64,000 nucleotides of DNA from Zhongshania aliphaticivorans. Lineage in GTDB: Bacteria > Pseudomonadota > Gammaproteobacteria > Pseudomonadales > Spongiibacteraceae. How positions within the stretch are numbered: position 1 is the first letter of the stretch; every line of letters starts with the position of its first letter. The stretch is from positions 1 to 64,000 of the forward strand of contig NZ_CACSIK010000002.1 of assembly GCF_902705875.1 (NCBI RefSeq), read 5' to 3'. The notes beneath the pieces are model-generated. The model searched no databases, had not been told where the DNA came from, and was given only the letters and a program-made list of their open reading frames with translations. Position numbers and translations under genes: made by a program. This document shows positions 34,325-46,308 of the stretch, piece by piece.

Positions 34325-36082
34325 TTGAAAACGTCAGAGATAAAACGCTATTTTCCGATTCTTGATTGGTCTCGGGATTACAATAAGGACACGCTTTTTA
34401 GCGACCTGCTAGCAGCGCTTATTGTGACCATTATGCTAATCCCGCAGTCGCTAGCGTATGCCTTGCTAGCAGGATTACCTGCCGAAGTTGGCTTATATGC
34501 AAGTATGTTGCCCTTAGTGGCCTATGCCATTTTTGGCACCAGCCGCACCTTATCTGTTGGCCCAGTAGCCGTGGTATCTCTAATGACCGCCTCGGCCATC
34601 GGTCATATCGCATCTATCGGTAGTGTTAATTATCTTGAAGCGGCCTTACTTTTAGCTTTTTTATCTGGTGTGTTTTTGCTGGGTATGGGGCTATTACGCA
34701 TGGGGTTTTTGGCTAACTTTTTATCTCATCCCGTGATCTCCGGTTTTATTACGGCCTCAGGAATAATCATTGCCTTTAGCCAGCTCAAACACATTCTGGG
34801 AATACACGCTGAAGGGGAAAACCTATTTCATCTCCTACAATCTTTGTTTAACAACCTAAGCCATATCAATTTGGCAACGGTCGCCGTGGGTCTACCCGCA
34901 TTAGTTTTTTTGTTCTGGGTAAGAAACGGATTAAAACCCATTTTAATGAATATGGGGCTAGGTGATAAAAGCGCATCGATGCTAGCAAAAACCGGCCCCG
35001 TGTTAGCCATTGTCGCAACCAGCTTTGCTGCCTATAGCTTTGATCTTGGCGACAAATCTGTGGCCTTAGTGGGACACGTTCCCAACGGTTTACCCAGTTT
35101 TCACTTGCCGGTATTGGGACACGAAGCATGGCGCGAGCTTATGATGTCGGCCATCTTTATCTCTATTATCGGCTTTGTAGAGTCTGTTTCGGTTGGCCAC
35201 ACTCTCGCCGCCAAACGCCGCCAACGTATAGTGCCAAATCAAGAATTAATAGGTTTGGGGGCCGCCAATATCGCGGCGTCTGTTTCAGGGGGGTATCCCG
35301 TCACTGGCGGCTTTGCACGGTCCGTGGTTAATTTTGATGCTGGCGCTGTTACACCCGCTGCAGGATTTTTTACCGCCATTGGCATTGCCTTAGCTGCACT
35401 ATTTTTTACGCCATACCTTGCCTATCTACCCAAAGCGACACTGGCGGCCACCATCATTGTTGCCGTTCTCACCTTAATCGATTTCTCTATTCTCAAGAAA
35501 ACTTGGGGCTATGCACGCAGTGATTTTGTAGCTGTGTTAACTACCCTTGTCGTTACCTTAGCTTTAGGCGTTGAGACCGGCGTAGCCTGTGGGGTGCTGG
35601 CGTCTTTAGCCCTGCACCTTTATAAAACCTCGGTTCCCCATATGGCTATTGTGGGAGAAGTGCCAGGCACCGAACATTATAGAAATATTAATCGCCACAC
35701 CGTCATTACCCATGATGAAATTTTATCACTACGTATTGATGAGAGTCTTTACTTTGCCAACGCAGGTTTTATAGAAGACAAAATCTATGAGTTGCTTGAA
35801 CGAAGACCTGATGTACAACACATTATTTTAATGTGCACTGCCGTTAATGAAATAGACCTCAGTGCACTTGAAGCCTTGGAATCCATAAACCACCGACTGC
35901 AGGATAGTGGAATTACGCTTCACCTATCTGAAGTAAAAGGTCCGGTAATGGACGTACTCAATAAAACCGATTTTATTACTCATTTGAGTGGCAATATATT
36001 TTTATCACATCATTTGGGAATAAACAGAATTCTCGAGCAATATGCTGAGAAGAGCCAATCAAGCAATGATTGGAATATATAG
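34325..36082 (+). CDS. SulP-family anion transporter with STAS domain
   Basis: 585 residues. The SulP membrane domain has about eleven helices (M-L-I-P-Q-S-L-A-Y-A-L-L-A-G-L; S-G-G-Y-P-V-T-G-G-F-A-R), then a C-terminal STAS domain (about 455-560). SulP proteins carry sulfate, bicarbonate or related anions. In a sulfide-oxidation operon export of sulfite or sulfate is the natural guess, although import is the commoner annotation. The start is TTG 34325, seven bases after GGGAG. Confidence 0.9.
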   Translation: MKTSEIKRYFPILDWSRDYNKDTLFSDLLAALIVTIMLIPQSLAYALLAGLPAEVGLYASMLPLVAYAIFGTSRTLSVGPVAVVSLMTASAIGHIASIGSVNYLEAALLLAFLSGVFLLGMGLLRMGFLANFLSHPVISGFITASGIIIAFSQLKHILGIHAEGENLFHLLQSLFNNLSHINLATVAVGLPALVFLFWVRNGLKPILMNMGLGDKSASMLAKTGPVLAIVATSFAAYSFDLGDKSVALVGHVPNGLPSFHLPVLGHEAWRELMMSAIFISIIGFVESVSVGHTLAAKRRQRIVPNQELIGLGAANIAASVSGGYPVTGGFARSVVNFDAGAVTPAAGFFTAIGIALAALFFTPYLAYLPKATLAATIIVAVLTLIDFSILKKTWGYARSDFVAVLTTLVVTLALGVETGVACGVLASLALHLYKTSVPHMAIVGEVPGTEHYRNINRHTVITHDEILSLRIDESLYFANAGFIEDKIYELLERRPDVQHIILMCTAVNEIDLSALEALESINHRLQDSGITLHLSEVKGPVMDVLNKTDFITHLSGNIFLSHHLGINRILEQYAEKSQSSNDWNI

Positions 36083-36145
36083 CAATCGACAACAACATTT
36101 ATAAGATTTTAAATTTAAACAACGATCAAAAAAAGGAAGATACTC

Positions 36146-36802
36146 ATGACCATTAGACTGAATGATATTGCGCCTAACTTTACTGTTGACTCTACCGCAG
36201 GTGAGCTAACGCTTCACGATTGGATTGGCGATAGTTATGCTATTTTATTTTCACACCCAAAAGATTTTACTCCGGTATGTACCACTGAGTTTGGTGCTGT
36301 TGCGCAACTTTCCCCCGAGTTCAGCAAACGTAACACCAAAGTTATGGGTGTCTCAGTAGACACCGTTGAAGAGCACGTAAAATGGAAACGCGATATAGCT
36401 GCTTTTTCTGGCTCACCGGCTGATTTTCCGATTATTGATGACACCTCTTTAGCAGTATCTAAATTATACCAAATGCTACCTGCAGATGCTTATCTTCCAG
36501 ACTGACGCTCACCTGCTGATAGTGCCACCGTAAGAACCGTATTTATTATTGGCCCTGACAAAAAAGTGCGCCTTACTATGTCCTATCCCATGTCTGTGGG
36601 ACGAAATTTCGCCGAAATACTTCGGGCCCTGGATGCGATTCAAATTACCGACGGTGCGCCTATTGCGACCCCTGCCAACTGGGTTCCAGGACAAGATGTT
36701 ATAGCCGCATTAAGTCTAAGCGATGAGCAAGCCAAAGAGACCTTTGGCGAGGTTAATATTGAACTGCCTTATCTTCGTTTTGTAAAACCAATTGAGAAGT
36801 AG
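36146..36802 (+). pseudogene. 1-Cys peroxiredoxin (Prx6-type) interrupted by an in-frame UGA
   Basis: The frame from ATG 36146 has the peroxidatic Cys45 in F-T-P-V-C-T-T-E, then TGA at 36503-36505 (codon 120). The same frame continues to 36802 with S-A-T-V-R-T-V-F-I-I-G and P-M-S-V-G-R-N-F-A-E. Full length would be 218 codons, normal for the family. Relatives that I recall have Gly at the UGA position (P-D-G-R-T-P), so GGA to TGA is one base change. UGA is followed by C, the leakiest readthrough context. Selenocysteine is unlikely because the site is not a catalytic Cys. A sequencing error is possible. It is the last gene of the sulfide operon. Confidence 0.85.
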
Positions 36803-36811
36803 TCATCTTTT

Positions 36812-36857
36812 ACCTTACATCCTACACTCCGCTCCTGTGTAGGATGTAAGGTGTTTT
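36812..36857 (+). terminator. Strong intrinsic terminator ending the sulfide operon
   Basis: A 16-bp perfect stem, 36812-36827 with 36837-36852, nine-base loop, then GTTTTT. It lies ten bases after the peroxiredoxin stop. The stop codon of the convergent PepSY gene is inside the stem. Confidence 0.85.
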
Positions 36858-37343
36858 TAAAATTCTATTTATTCTACGCCAGCCGACGACGACACCGAAT
36901 AAAGAAAGACTCAGGCCACCTAATGAAAAACTTATTACCACGATATCCCAGAGTGGCCGACGCTCCCATAACCAAATAAAATCCCAAGAGTGTAAACCGT
37001 TATATAGCCAGCGATATGCTCGATTTATCGAGGTACTTTTATTCAACAACTTACCGCTGCTCATATCTATATGAAACCACGTATTGGCATCATCATTAAA
37101 TACGACTCTTAATACCGGCAAGGGTTTTCCACCGCGCTCTGGATGACGGCTAAAGTAGTAATTATCGTAACGGCTAAGTACGGTGTAGTGCGCCGGTGTT
37201 TCATTACTCATTAAATTACCCGCTAGCTCCTTGATGCACGACAACTCTGGCGCAGGCAATTCTTCACCTGTACTGCTCAGGCGCTGCTGTTCTCCATCTT
37301 TATGCCAAACTTGATAGAGTGGGACACCGTCAAAGTAATGCAT
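36822..37343 (-). CDS. PepSY-TM C-terminal domain protein, probably 5'-truncated
   Basis: 173 residues. A PepSY-like beta/alpha segment (W-F-H-I-D-M-S-S-G-K-L-L) is followed by H-S-W-D-F and a membrane helix (about 131-155) ending W-R-R-I. This is only the last third of a usual PepSY-TM protein (about 350-500 residues). The frame stays open and coding-like for about 23 codons before ATG 37343 (K-K-G-R-I-T-V-Q-A-E) and then meets a stop, with no normal start codon in that part. GGGAGG is too far (18 bases) from the ATG. I read it as a remnant; expression from 37343 cannot be excluded. Confidence 0.65.
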   Translation of the reverse strand: MHYFDGVPLYQVWHKDGEQQRLSSTGEELPAPELSCIKELAGNLMSNETPAHYTVLSRYDNYYFSRHPERGGKPLPVLRVVFNDDANTWFHIDMSSGKLLNKSTSINRAYRWLYNGLHSWDFIWLWERRPLWDIVVISFSLGGLSLSLFGVVVGWRRINRILKTPYILHRSGV

Positions 37344-37478
37344 TTCTGCTTGTACGGTAATCCTCCCTTTTTTAAGACCGTCAAACTGATCGTTTAAGAT
37401 CTGCTATCAGGCTCAGTTTAATATTCGATCAATGGAAAAGATTGTGGCGATTAACTATTAAAAATAAAATTATTGCAG

Positions 37479-38057
37479 CTAAGGAACTGAAGCACCTAAC
37501 TCGGTTAGGGTTTTCGCTGTCCACATTAAAGGTATACCAATAATCGATGAGTAGTCTTCACAGTTGATAGCCTCAAACAGGCTAATACCTAATGCCTCAA
37601 GTCGATAAGAACCGCAACTATACAATGGTTCATCAATATCGATATAACGTGATATTTGAGCATCACTTAAGGCTCTCATTTTCATTATTGCAATACAGCT
37701 GTGTAGGTATTCTTGACCATTAGCAATAATAGCAAGCGAAGTTATGAGTTGGTGCTCATTACCAGACAGCGTTGATAATTGTTCGAATGCTTTTTCTTTA
37801 GTTTTTGGCTTGCTTAATATTTCACCCTTAAAACTAGCAACTTGATCACCGCCAATCACAATCGCATTTTCGTTAGATGCGCTGATATTACGTGCTTTTA
37901 ATAAGGATAATTTGCGCGACAACTCGATATGATCGAGGCCTTTGGCTTTTAGGCTATCCTCATCCACATCTGGAGAAGCCGTTGAAAATGGGATGTTAAG
38001 TCTTTCCAATTGTTGTTTTCGATAAATCGATGTACTGGCAAGAATAATTTTTTTCAT
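37479..38057 (-). CDS. Maf-like nucleotide pyrophosphatase (YceF type)
   Basis: 192 residues. I-L-A-S-T-S-I-Y-R-K-Q-Q-L is the Maf signature and G-G-D-Q-V-A contains the catalytic Asp; Y-S-C-G-S-Y-R-L-E-A-L-G matches the YceF/7-methyl-GTP pyrophosphatase branch. It hydrolyses non-canonical nucleoside triphosphates. Its ATG overlaps the stop of the QueD-like remnant (ATGA), so it lost a coupled upstream partner. Confidence 0.9.
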   Translation of the reverse strand: MKKIILASTSIYRKQQLERLNIPFSTASPDVDEDSLKAKGLDHIELSRKLSLLKARNISASNENAIVIGGDQVASFKGEILSKPKTKEKAFEQLSTLSGNEHQLITSLAIIANGQEYLHSCIAIMKMRALSDAQISRYIDIDEPLYSCGSYRLEALGISLFEAINCEDYSSIIGIPLMWTAKTLTELGASVP

Positions 38058-38385
38058 AACGTGTTATTCATTCCGCTCACTTCGCCGTAGGCACCTTTGT
38101 CTATACCTTCATAAACTTTGACCATCACATCACATTTATGCTCTTTTGCTATCAGCCCTGCCAGATAAGTAGCAATATTTTCAACCGTGCTTTCCATCGG
38201 CATGATAAACACTGTGTGACTGGGCAAGATGATAACAAATTTTCCCTGCTGCGCGGTGTAGGTCAGTCGCTTATGAGTAATACCATCTATCTGAAATTCT
38301 TCAACTATATGACTTTCTGTCGCTAATCATTTTTTGCAGATATTCAGCGTAATATAAACTATTAGCTATTGAAAGGTGTGCACGA
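38054..38385 (-). pseudogene. Decayed QueD/6-pyruvoyl-tetrahydropterin synthase-like gene
   Basis: The minus frame open from 38326 to the TGA at 38054-38056 encodes 90 residues without a usable start. It includes V-I-I-L-P-S-H-T-V-F and S-T-V-E-N-I-A-T-Y-L, then V-K-V-Y-E-G-I-D-K-G, which match the C-terminal half of 6-carboxy/6-pyruvoyl-tetrahydropterin synthases. Upstream, another frame (38301 to about 38385) reads coding-like I-A-N-S-L-Y-Y-A-E-Y-L-Q-K-M, so a frameshift lies between about 38304 and 38326. The N-terminal zinc histidines are missing. Confidence 0.65.
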
Positions 38386-38547
38386 GGACTGTTTTATAAT
38401 TTTTTACGGTCTTTCTAGAATATATACTGTAATTTATGCTTTAGGATAATTATATTTGGCTCATGTCAAAAAAATAACCTATGCAATATTAATCATAACG
38501 CAGTCTAATAAAGCTAAAGTATATTTTTTATCAAATTAATAAATGTT
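38386..38547. other. AT-rich stretch between glmS and the QueD-like remnant
   Basis: No ORF or clear stem found. It may hold the promoter of the former QueD-maf operon and the 3' end of glmS. Confidence 0.4.
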
Positions 38548-40377
38548 TTATTCAACTGTAACTGACTTTGCCAAATTTCTGGGTTGGTCTACATCTGTAC
38601 CTTTTAGTATTGCTACATGATAAGAAAGTAATTGTAGCGGTATGGTGTAGATTATTGGCGCTATAACATCATCCACATGGGGAAGCTCAATAATATCCAT
38701 CCCTTTTGCGGTTTTAAATCCAGCGGCTTTATCGCAGAATACAAACAATTGTCCGCCGCGAGCTTGCACTTCTTCTAGGTTGGATTTTAATTTTTCTAGT
38801 AATTCATCATTGGGGGCAACAGCTATCACCGGCATATCTGCGTCTACTAAAGCGAGTGGTCCATGCTTTAATTCGCCGGCCGGATAGCTTTCTGCGTGGA
38901 TATAAGATATTTCTTTTAGCTTTAAAGCGCCTTCCATTGCGACCGGCCATTGTGCACCACGCCCTAAAAATAAGGCATGATGTTTTTCTGCAAATGCATT
39001 AGACATTTTTTTAATATTTAAATTTAATTCTAATGTTTCTGATAATAAATCCGGCAACGCATTTAAGGCTTTAACGATATCTTTTTCTTCATTTTCGGTC
39101 ATATCATGGTGGCGACCTAGGGCAACCGTTAGAAACAGTAAAGCAACAAGTTGAGTTGTGAATGCTTTGGTAGATGCAACGCCTATTTCTGGACCGGCTT
39201 CTGTCATTAAGTATAAATCTGACTCTCTGACTAAGGAGCTTTGAGCAACGTTACACACCGTTAATGACGCAGAATAACCCAGTGTTTTTGCAAGTCGTAA
39301 TGCCGCAAGTGTATCTGCTGTTTCACCCGACTGTGAGATTGTTACAAATAAAGTGTTGTCTTGAACTTTGAATTTACGATATCTAAATTCACTGGCTACT
39401 TCAACTCGGCAGGGCACACCTGCGAGCCCTTCTATCCAGTATTTTGCAACCATGCCTGCATGATAGCTTGTGCCGCAGGCTACTATTTGTACTGACGAAA
39501 TATCTTTAAGAATTTGTCCTGCACGTGAGCCCATGGCTTCTATTAATATATTTTTACTTCCTAACCTTCCTGCCAGTGATCGACGTATTACACTGGGTTG
39601 CTCATATATTTCTTTGAGCATGTAATGACGATAATGACCTTTATCTACCGATTCTGCTGCGGAATCAATTTGGGTTATGTCCCTTGTTACCGCATTAAAT
39701 TCTGCATTTAGGATTGTATAGTTGTCTGGTGAAATCTCTGCTATATCACCCTCTTCTAAGTATACAAATCTATCTGTTACTTGCCGCAATGCAAGTTGAT
39801 CAGAAGCTATAAAGTTTTCACCAATACCGATGCCAATAACTAATGGGCTGCCTTTTCGCGCACATATTATTTTCTCTGGTTCTGCTGCATGTATAACCGC
39901 TAAACCATAAGCACCCTGTAAGTCACCAATGGTTTTCTTAAGCGCTGCCATTAAATCTTGTTGTTCTTGATAATAATAATGTAATAGATGGACTATTGTT
40001 TCGGTGTCTGTTTGTGAATTAAATTGATACCCAAGTTCTTTTAGTCGTTGTCTGAGCTCTTCGTGATTTTCTATTATGCCGTTGTGAACTAATGCAATAT
40101 CACCAGAAATATGTGGGTGTGCATTTTCTTCTGATGGTTGCCCATGGGTAGCCCAGCGGGTGTGGGCTATACCAACTCGGCCGAGTAATGGACTGCTTGT
40201 AAGTTCTTCTGAAAGTTTTTCAACTTTACCGACTCGCTTCCGGTTTTCAATTTTTCCATTGGGGGCAATAATCGCCATACCTGCAGAGTCGTATCCGCGA
40301 TATTCTAGGCGGCGCAAACCTTCTAAAAGAATTCCAGAAACTTCACGTTGCGCTACTGCACCTACAATGCCACACAT
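38548..40377 (-). CDS. glmS: Glutamine--fructose-6-phosphate aminotransferase (isomerizing)
   Basis: 609 residues as in E. coli. M-C-G-I-V-G-A starts the class II glutaminase domain with Cys2 as nucleophile; R-W-A-T-H-G and H-N-G-I-I-E-N follow. Two SIS domains ([27 protein letters not shown]) form the isomerase. It makes glucosamine-6-phosphate for cell wall and LPS. It lies 33 bp downstream of glmU on the same strand; the two enzymes act in one pathway. Confidence 0.98.
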   Translation of the reverse strand: MCGIVGAVAQREVSGILLEGLRRLEYRGYDSAGMAIIAPNGKIENRKRVGKVEKLSEELTSSPLLGRVGIAHTRWATHGQPSEENAHPHISGDIALVHNGIIENHEELRQRLKELGYQFNSQTDTETIVHLLHYYYQEQQDLMAALKKTIGDLQGAYGLAVIHAAEPEKIICARKGSPLVIGIGIGENFIASDQLALRQVTDRFVYLEEGDIAEISPDNYTILNAEFNAVTRDITQIDSAAESVDKGHYRHYMLKEIYEQPSVIRRSLAGRLGSKNILIEAMGSRAGQILKDISSVQIVACGTSYHAGMVAKYWIEGLAGVPCRVEVASEFRYRKFKVQDNTLFVTISQSGETADTLAALRLAKTLGYSASLTVCNVAQSSLVRESDLYLMTEAGPEIGVASTKAFTTQLVALLFLTVALGRHHDMTENEEKDIVKALNALPDLLSETLELNLNIKKMSNAFAEKHHALFLGRGAQWPVAMEGALKLKEISYIHAESYPAGELKHGPLALVDADMPVIAVAPNDELLEKLKSNLEEVQARGGQLFVFCDKAAGFKTAKGMDIIELPHVDDVIAPIIYTIPLQLLSYHVAILKGTDVDQPRNLAKSVTVE

Positions 40378-40410
40378 ATTGCTTACCCTTTACAATTAAG
40401 TATTACGCTT

Positions 40411-41781
40411 TTATGAGCGTGAATTTTTTTCTGGCCGAATCCAGTTTTTAATATTACGTTGTTTTGCTCGGGCAACTGCAAGATCACCTTCGGCAATATC
40501 ACCCGTTATGGTTGATCCTGCACCAATCGTTGCTGTTTTACCTACATGCACTGGAGCGACTAAGGCGGTATTCGAGCCAACAAATGCATTATCATCAATG
40601 ACTGTATTAAATTTGTTCACACCATCGTAATTACAGGTAATAGTTCCCGCCCCTATATTTACGTCTTTACCTATGTCTGCATCACCGATATAGCTTAAAT
40701 GACTTACTTTGCTATTTTCTCTGATATTTGCTTTTTTGGTTTCTACAAAATTTCCTATTTTTACGCCGCTTGCCAATACACTGCCGGGCCGTATTCTAGC
40801 AAAAGGGCCAACCGTACACTGCTCTGCGATAACTGCGCCTTCAATAACGGTATTTGTTTTTACTTCACAATGACTCGCAATTGTTGAATTAATGATATGG
40901 CAATTCGGGCCTATATGAACGCCATCTGCAAGTTGAACATCACCTTCGAATATGCAATTTACATCGATAGTGACATCTTCACCCACCTGTAAAGTACCTC
41001 TTACATCGATACGGTTTGCATCTGCCAATGTTGCGCCACTAGCCATTAACTCTTCTGCTACCGTCAGCTGATAATAGCGTTCTAATTGCTGTAATTGTTG
41101 ACGATTATTTGCACCCTGCACTTCCATTGGATGACTAGCATGGCATACCGCTATATCAACATCATCACCCACTGCCATAGAGACGATATCGGTAAGGTAG
41201 TACTCACTTTGGGCATTATTATCTTTCAGCTGTGGTAACCATCGCTTCAGGTTAACCGCCGATGTGCACATTATGCCGGTATTAACTTCTTTAATGTCTA
41301 GCTCTGTTGGACTCGCGTCCTTTTGCTCGGTAATAGACACTACCTTGCCATCGCTATTGCGAATGATACGGCCATAACCTGTAGGGTCGGTTAAATTGAC
41401 CGTTAATAATGTTAGCGCAGTGTCTGAGCCCGTATTAAGCATACGCTGTAAGGTGTCTTCTGATATTAAGGGAACATCACCGTAAAGAATAAGCACTTTG
41501 CTTTGCTCTGCAATGGCAGGTAGTGCCTGATTAACAGCGTGGCCTGTTCCTAGTTGTTCTGCCTGTATCGCCCATTGTACCTTTGGATTGCTGATGCTGG
41601 TTTTTACTTTATCAGCACCGTGGCCAATAACGATGTGGATATTGTCTGCTGATATCTTCTCTGTGGTATCCACCACATGTTGCAACATGCTTTTACCAGC
41701 GATGTTATGGAGTACTTTGGGCAGTTTGGAGCGCATTCTGCTTCCCTGACCCGCGGCCAGAATCACTACGTCTAGCGTCAT
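40411..41781 (-). CDS. glmU: Bifunctional UDP-GlcNAc pyrophosphorylase/GlcN-1-P acetyltransferase
   Basis: 456 residues, the E. coli length. The N-terminal nucleotidyltransferase starts L-D-V-V-I-L-A-A-G-Q-G-S-R-M; the C-terminal left-handed beta-helix has the hexapeptide repeats and N-Y-D-G-V-N-K (acetyltransferase His/Asn region). Start: ATG 41781 with AAGG seven bases upstream; the frame to 41850 runs through the atpC terminator and is not coding. Confidence 0.98.
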   Translation of the reverse strand: MTLDVVILAAGQGSRMRSKLPKVLHNIAGKSMLQHVVDTTEKISADNIHIVIGHGADKVKTSISNPKVQWAIQAEQLGTGHAVNQALPAIAEQSKVLILYGDVPLISEDTLQRMLNTGSDTALTLLTVNLTDPTGYGRIIRNSDGKVVSITEQKDASPTELDIKEVNTGIMCTSAVNLKRWLPQLKDNNAQSEYYLTDIVSMAVGDDVDIAVCHASHPMEVQGANNRQQLQQLERYYQLTVAEELMASGATLADANRIDVRGTLQVGEDVTIDVNCIFEGDVQLADGVHIGPNCHIINSTIASHCEVKTNTVIEGAVIAEQCTVGPFARIRPGSVLASGVKIGNFVETKKANIRENSKVSHLSYIGDADIGKDVNIGAGTITCNYDGVNKFNTVIDDNAFVGSNTALVAPVHVGKTATIGAGSTITGDIAEGDLAVARAKQRNIKNWIRPEKNSRS

Positions 41782-41848
41782 TATAGAACCTTTATCTATT
41801 GCGTGTTTTGGCAATCTAGGGAGTGTAACGGGAGATAGTAACGGAAAC

Positions 41849-41877
41849 AAAAAAGGGCAGCCAGAGCTGCCCTTTTG
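41849..41877 (-). terminator. Terminator of the atp operon
   Basis: GGGCAGC/GCTGCCC stem, four-base loop (41855-41872), flanked by AAAA/TTTT so it reads as an intrinsic terminator in both directions. It lies just after atpC on the minus strand. Confidence 0.9.
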
Positions 41878-41896
41878 CTAATACAGTAAAACCGTA

Positions 41897-42322
41897 TTAT
41901 TTACTTAGTGACTTACGAATTTGCTGTAAAGTCCGAAGCTGTGCTGAAGCTGCAGCCAGCTGAGCTGACGCGCGAGTGTAATCAACATCTGCACTCTGAT
42001 CCAACATTGCCTGCTGAGCACTCTTTTGTGCACTACTTGCCGCTGCCTCATCAAGGTCACCGGCGCGTATAGCGGTGTCTGCCAGAATACTGACCACATT
42101 GGGCTGTACTTCTAAAAAACCACCTGACACATAAAAGATAACCTCTTCACCATTATCTTGTACGATTCGTACAGGACCAGGTTCTAAGGACGTCAGCAAC
42201 GGTGCGTGACCATAGGTCACCCCCAGGTCACCCTGAGTACCGTTTGCAACAATTAGCTTGGCACGACCAGAGAACAACTCTGCTTCTGCACTCACAATGT
42301 CACAATGAATAGTCATAGCCAT
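41897..42322 (-). CDS. atpC: F1Fo ATP synthase subunit epsilon
   Basis: 141 residues. The N-terminal beta-sandwich has [24 protein letters not shown]; the C-terminal part is a helical hairpin. It belongs to the F1 central stalk and inhibits ATP hydrolysis. GAGG lies seven bases before the ATG. Last gene of the atp operon. Confidence 0.97.
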   Translation of the reverse strand: MAMTIHCDIVSAEAELFSGRAKLIVANGTQGDLGVTYGHAPLLTSLEPGPVRIVQDNGEEVIFYVSGGFLEVQPNVVSILADTAIRAGDLDEAAASSAQKSAQQAMLDQSADVDYTRASAQLAAASAQLRTLQQIRKSLSK

Positions 42323-42360
42323 ATTTTAGCCTCTTAGGCGTAAAGCTCGTTTACACGAGC

Positions 42361-43779
<1,419 letters not shown>

Positions 43780-43814
43780 TTAAATAATCAAATTCTGTTT
43801 CAGTGGTGAAATTT

Positions 43815-44681
43815 TTACGACGCTACCGCCGCTGCACCACTCACGATTTCTGACAGTTCTTGGGTAATTGCCGCCTGACGTGCTTTGTTATAAACCAGCT
43901 GCAATCCGTCGATAATATCGCCGGCATTGTCGGTCGCGTTTTTCATTGCGATCATTCGTGCTGCTTGTTCACAAGCGCCGTTTTCAACTACTGTTTGATA
44001 CACTTGTGACTCTACATAACGAGTCAATAAGCCTTCTAGTAGTTCTTCAGGGCTGGGCTCGTAAATATAATCCCAGTGATGTTTCAAACTGTCATCTTGC
44101 TCAGCTTCTAACGGCAGTAACTGGTTTACAAACGGGCTTTGAGTCATGGTATTAACAAACTCATTACCTACCAGATACAGACGATCAATTTTACCTTCGC
44201 CGTAAGCGTCGAGCATAATTTTCACACTGCCAATCAAATCAGCAACGCTGGGTGCTTCACCCATGTCTTTTGCCGCAGCAACAACGTTGCCACCGTAGCT
44301 CTTGAAAAATGCACTGGCTTTACTACCAATAACACATAGATCAATTTCTACGTTCTTCTCTGACCATTCCTGCATTGATTTAATGGCTTTTTTGAATACA
44401 TTGGTATTCAAGCCACCGCACAAGCCGCGGTCAGTAGAGACAATAACGTAACCGACGCGTTTAACTTCCCGCTCAGTCATATACTGATGACGGTACTCTG
44501 GATTTGCATTGGCGATATGACCTACCACGGCGCGCATGCGCTGTGCGTAGGGTTTACCCAATTCCATGCGATCTTGAGCTCTACGCATTTTACTTGCCGC
44601 CACCATTTCCATGGCGCTAGTAATTTTTTGCGTGCTCTTGATGCTGGATATTTGGGTGCGTATCTCTTTTGCACCTGCCAT
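43815..44681 (-). CDS. atpG: F1Fo ATP synthase subunit gamma
   Basis: 288 residues. The N-terminal helix [18 protein letters not shown] and the C-terminal helix ([12 protein letters not shown]) form the rotor coiled coil; D-R-G-L-C-G-G-L-N is the family motif. Confidence 0.97.
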   Translation of the reverse strand: MAGAKEIRTQISSIKSTQKITSAMEMVAASKMRRAQDRMELGKPYAQRMRAVVGHIANANPEYRHQYMTEREVKRVGYVIVSTDRGLCGGLNTNVFKKAIKSMQEWSEKNVEIDLCVIGSKASAFFKSYGGNVVAAAKDMGEAPSVADLIGSVKIMLDAYGEGKIDRLYLVGNEFVNTMTQSPFVNQLLPLEAEQDDSLKHHWDYIYEPSPEELLEGLLTRYVESQVYQTVVENGACEQAARMIAMKNATDNAGDIIDGLQLVYNKARQAAITQELSEIVSGAAAVAS

Positions 44682-44732
44682 GATTCAACAATCCTCAAGC
44701 AGAAAAGCTGCGCTTGCGCGCAGCTTAACGTC

Positions 44733-46277
44733 TTACCAAGTCTGAGTAGCTACGAACTTTTCAACAAGTTCTTTGAACTTGCCTTCTAGCTCCGCGTTCC
44801 AGTTACCGCTGTCGTTGATTTCTTTCATTACCGAGGCATATTCGCTGTTGGCGTAAGAAAGGATTGCTGATTCAAAATCGAGAATCTTAGCAACTTCAAC
44901 GTTTTTAAGATGACCTTCGTTAGCGCAGTACAAAGACAGACCCATTTCAGCAATACTGAGAGGGCTGTACTGTTTCTGCTTCATCAGTTCGGTAACGCGC
45001 TCACCTTGTGATAACTGTGCTTTAGTCGCTTCATCAAGATCAGATGCGAACTGAGAGAACGCTGCCAATTCACGGTATTGAGCCAACGCAGTACGAATAC
45101 CACCAGACAATTTCTTAATAATTTTTGTCTGTGCTGCACCACCAACCCGCGATACCGAAATACCGGCGTTCATTGCTGGGCGGATACCCGCGTTGAACAT
45201 GTCAGTTTCGATGAAGATCTGACCATCGGTAATGGAGATTACGTTTGTTGGTACGAAAGCGGATACGTCACCGGCTTGGGTTTCGATAACAGGCAGAGCT
45301 GTTAATGAACCTGTTTTGCCTTTCACTTCACCGTTGGTGAACTTCTCAACGTACTCTTCAGATACACGAGCACCGCGCTCAAGTAGACGAGAGTGGAGAT
45401 AAAATACATCACCAGGATAAGCTTCACGACCCGGTGGGCGGCGTAGCAAGAGTGAAATTTGACGGTAAGCCCAAGCTTGCTTGGTCAAATCATCATAAAT
45501 AATCAGTGCGTCTTCGCCACGGTCACGGTAGTACTCACCGATAGTACAACCAGTAAACGGTGCAATGAACTGCATAGACGCTGGATCAGATGCGGTTGCC
45601 GCAACAACAACGGTGTGATCCATTGCGCCGTGCTCTTCTAACTTACGCACAACCGCTGCGATAGAAGATGCTTTCTGACCAATTGCAACGTAGACACATT
45701 TAATACCAGAAGACTTCTGGTTAATAATGGCATCGATTGCAACCGCTGTTTTACCAATCTGGCGGTCACCGATGATCAACTCACGCTGACCACGTCCGAT
45801 GGGTACCATAGCATCAACAGCTTTAAGGCCGATCTGCACTGGCTGGTCTACCGATTTACGCCAAATTACACCAGGTGCAACTTTTTCAATTGCATCGGTG
45901 ATTTTAGCGTTAATTGGGCCTTTACCATCGATTGGGTTACCCAGTGCGTCAACAACGCGACCTTGTAACTCAGGACCAACAGGTACTTCTAAAATACGAC
46001 CTGTACATTTACAGGTTTGACCTTCAGCGATTCCTAAGTAGTCACCTAATACCACGGCACCTACCGAGTCACGCTCAAGGTTAAGGGCCATACCAAAACG
46101 GCCACCTTCAAACTCTATCATTTCACCGTACATCACTTCGGTTAAACCGTGGATACGTACGATACCGTCAGATACGGATACTACCGTGCCCTCATTCTGG
46201 GCTTCAGCAGACACATCTAATTTGTCGATGCGCTGTTTGATAATATCGCTAATCTCGGATGGATTCAGTTGCTGCAT
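44733..46277 (-). CDS. atpA: F1Fo ATP synthase subunit alpha
   Basis: 514 residues. G-D-R-Q-I-G-K-T-A is the nucleotide loop and [17 protein letters not shown] holds the arginine finger. It is the non-catalytic nucleotide-binding subunit. Confidence 0.98.
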   Translation of the reverse strand: MQQLNPSEISDIIKQRIDKLDVSAEAQNEGTVVSVSDGIVRIHGLTEVMYGEMIEFEGGRFGMALNLERDSVGAVVLGDYLGIAEGQTCKCTGRILEVPVGPELQGRVVDALGNPIDGKGPINAKITDAIEKVAPGVIWRKSVDQPVQIGLKAVDAMVPIGRGQRELIIGDRQIGKTAVAIDAIINQKSSGIKCVYVAIGQKASSIAAVVRKLEEHGAMDHTVVVAATASDPASMQFIAPFTGCTIGEYYRDRGEDALIIYDDLTKQAWAYRQISLLLRRPPGREAYPGDVFYLHSRLLERGARVSEEYVEKFTNGEVKGKTGSLTALPVIETQAGDVSAFVPTNVISITDGQIFIETDMFNAGIRPAMNAGISVSRVGGAAQTKIIKKLSGGIRTALAQYRELAAFSQFASDLDEATKAQLSQGERVTELMKQKQYSPLSIAEMGLSLYCANEGHLKNVEVAKILDFESAILSYANSEYASVMKEINDSGNWNAELEGKFKELVEKFVATQTW

Positions 46278-46308
46278 GCTCTGTTCCTCAATCCTATTCT
46301 CTAAACGC

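Noticed and set aside
36503..36505. Selenocysteine UGA in the peroxiredoxin
   Set aside because: The codon is at a Gly position, the peroxidatic Cys45 is intact upstream, and I see no convincing SECIS-like stem right after it.
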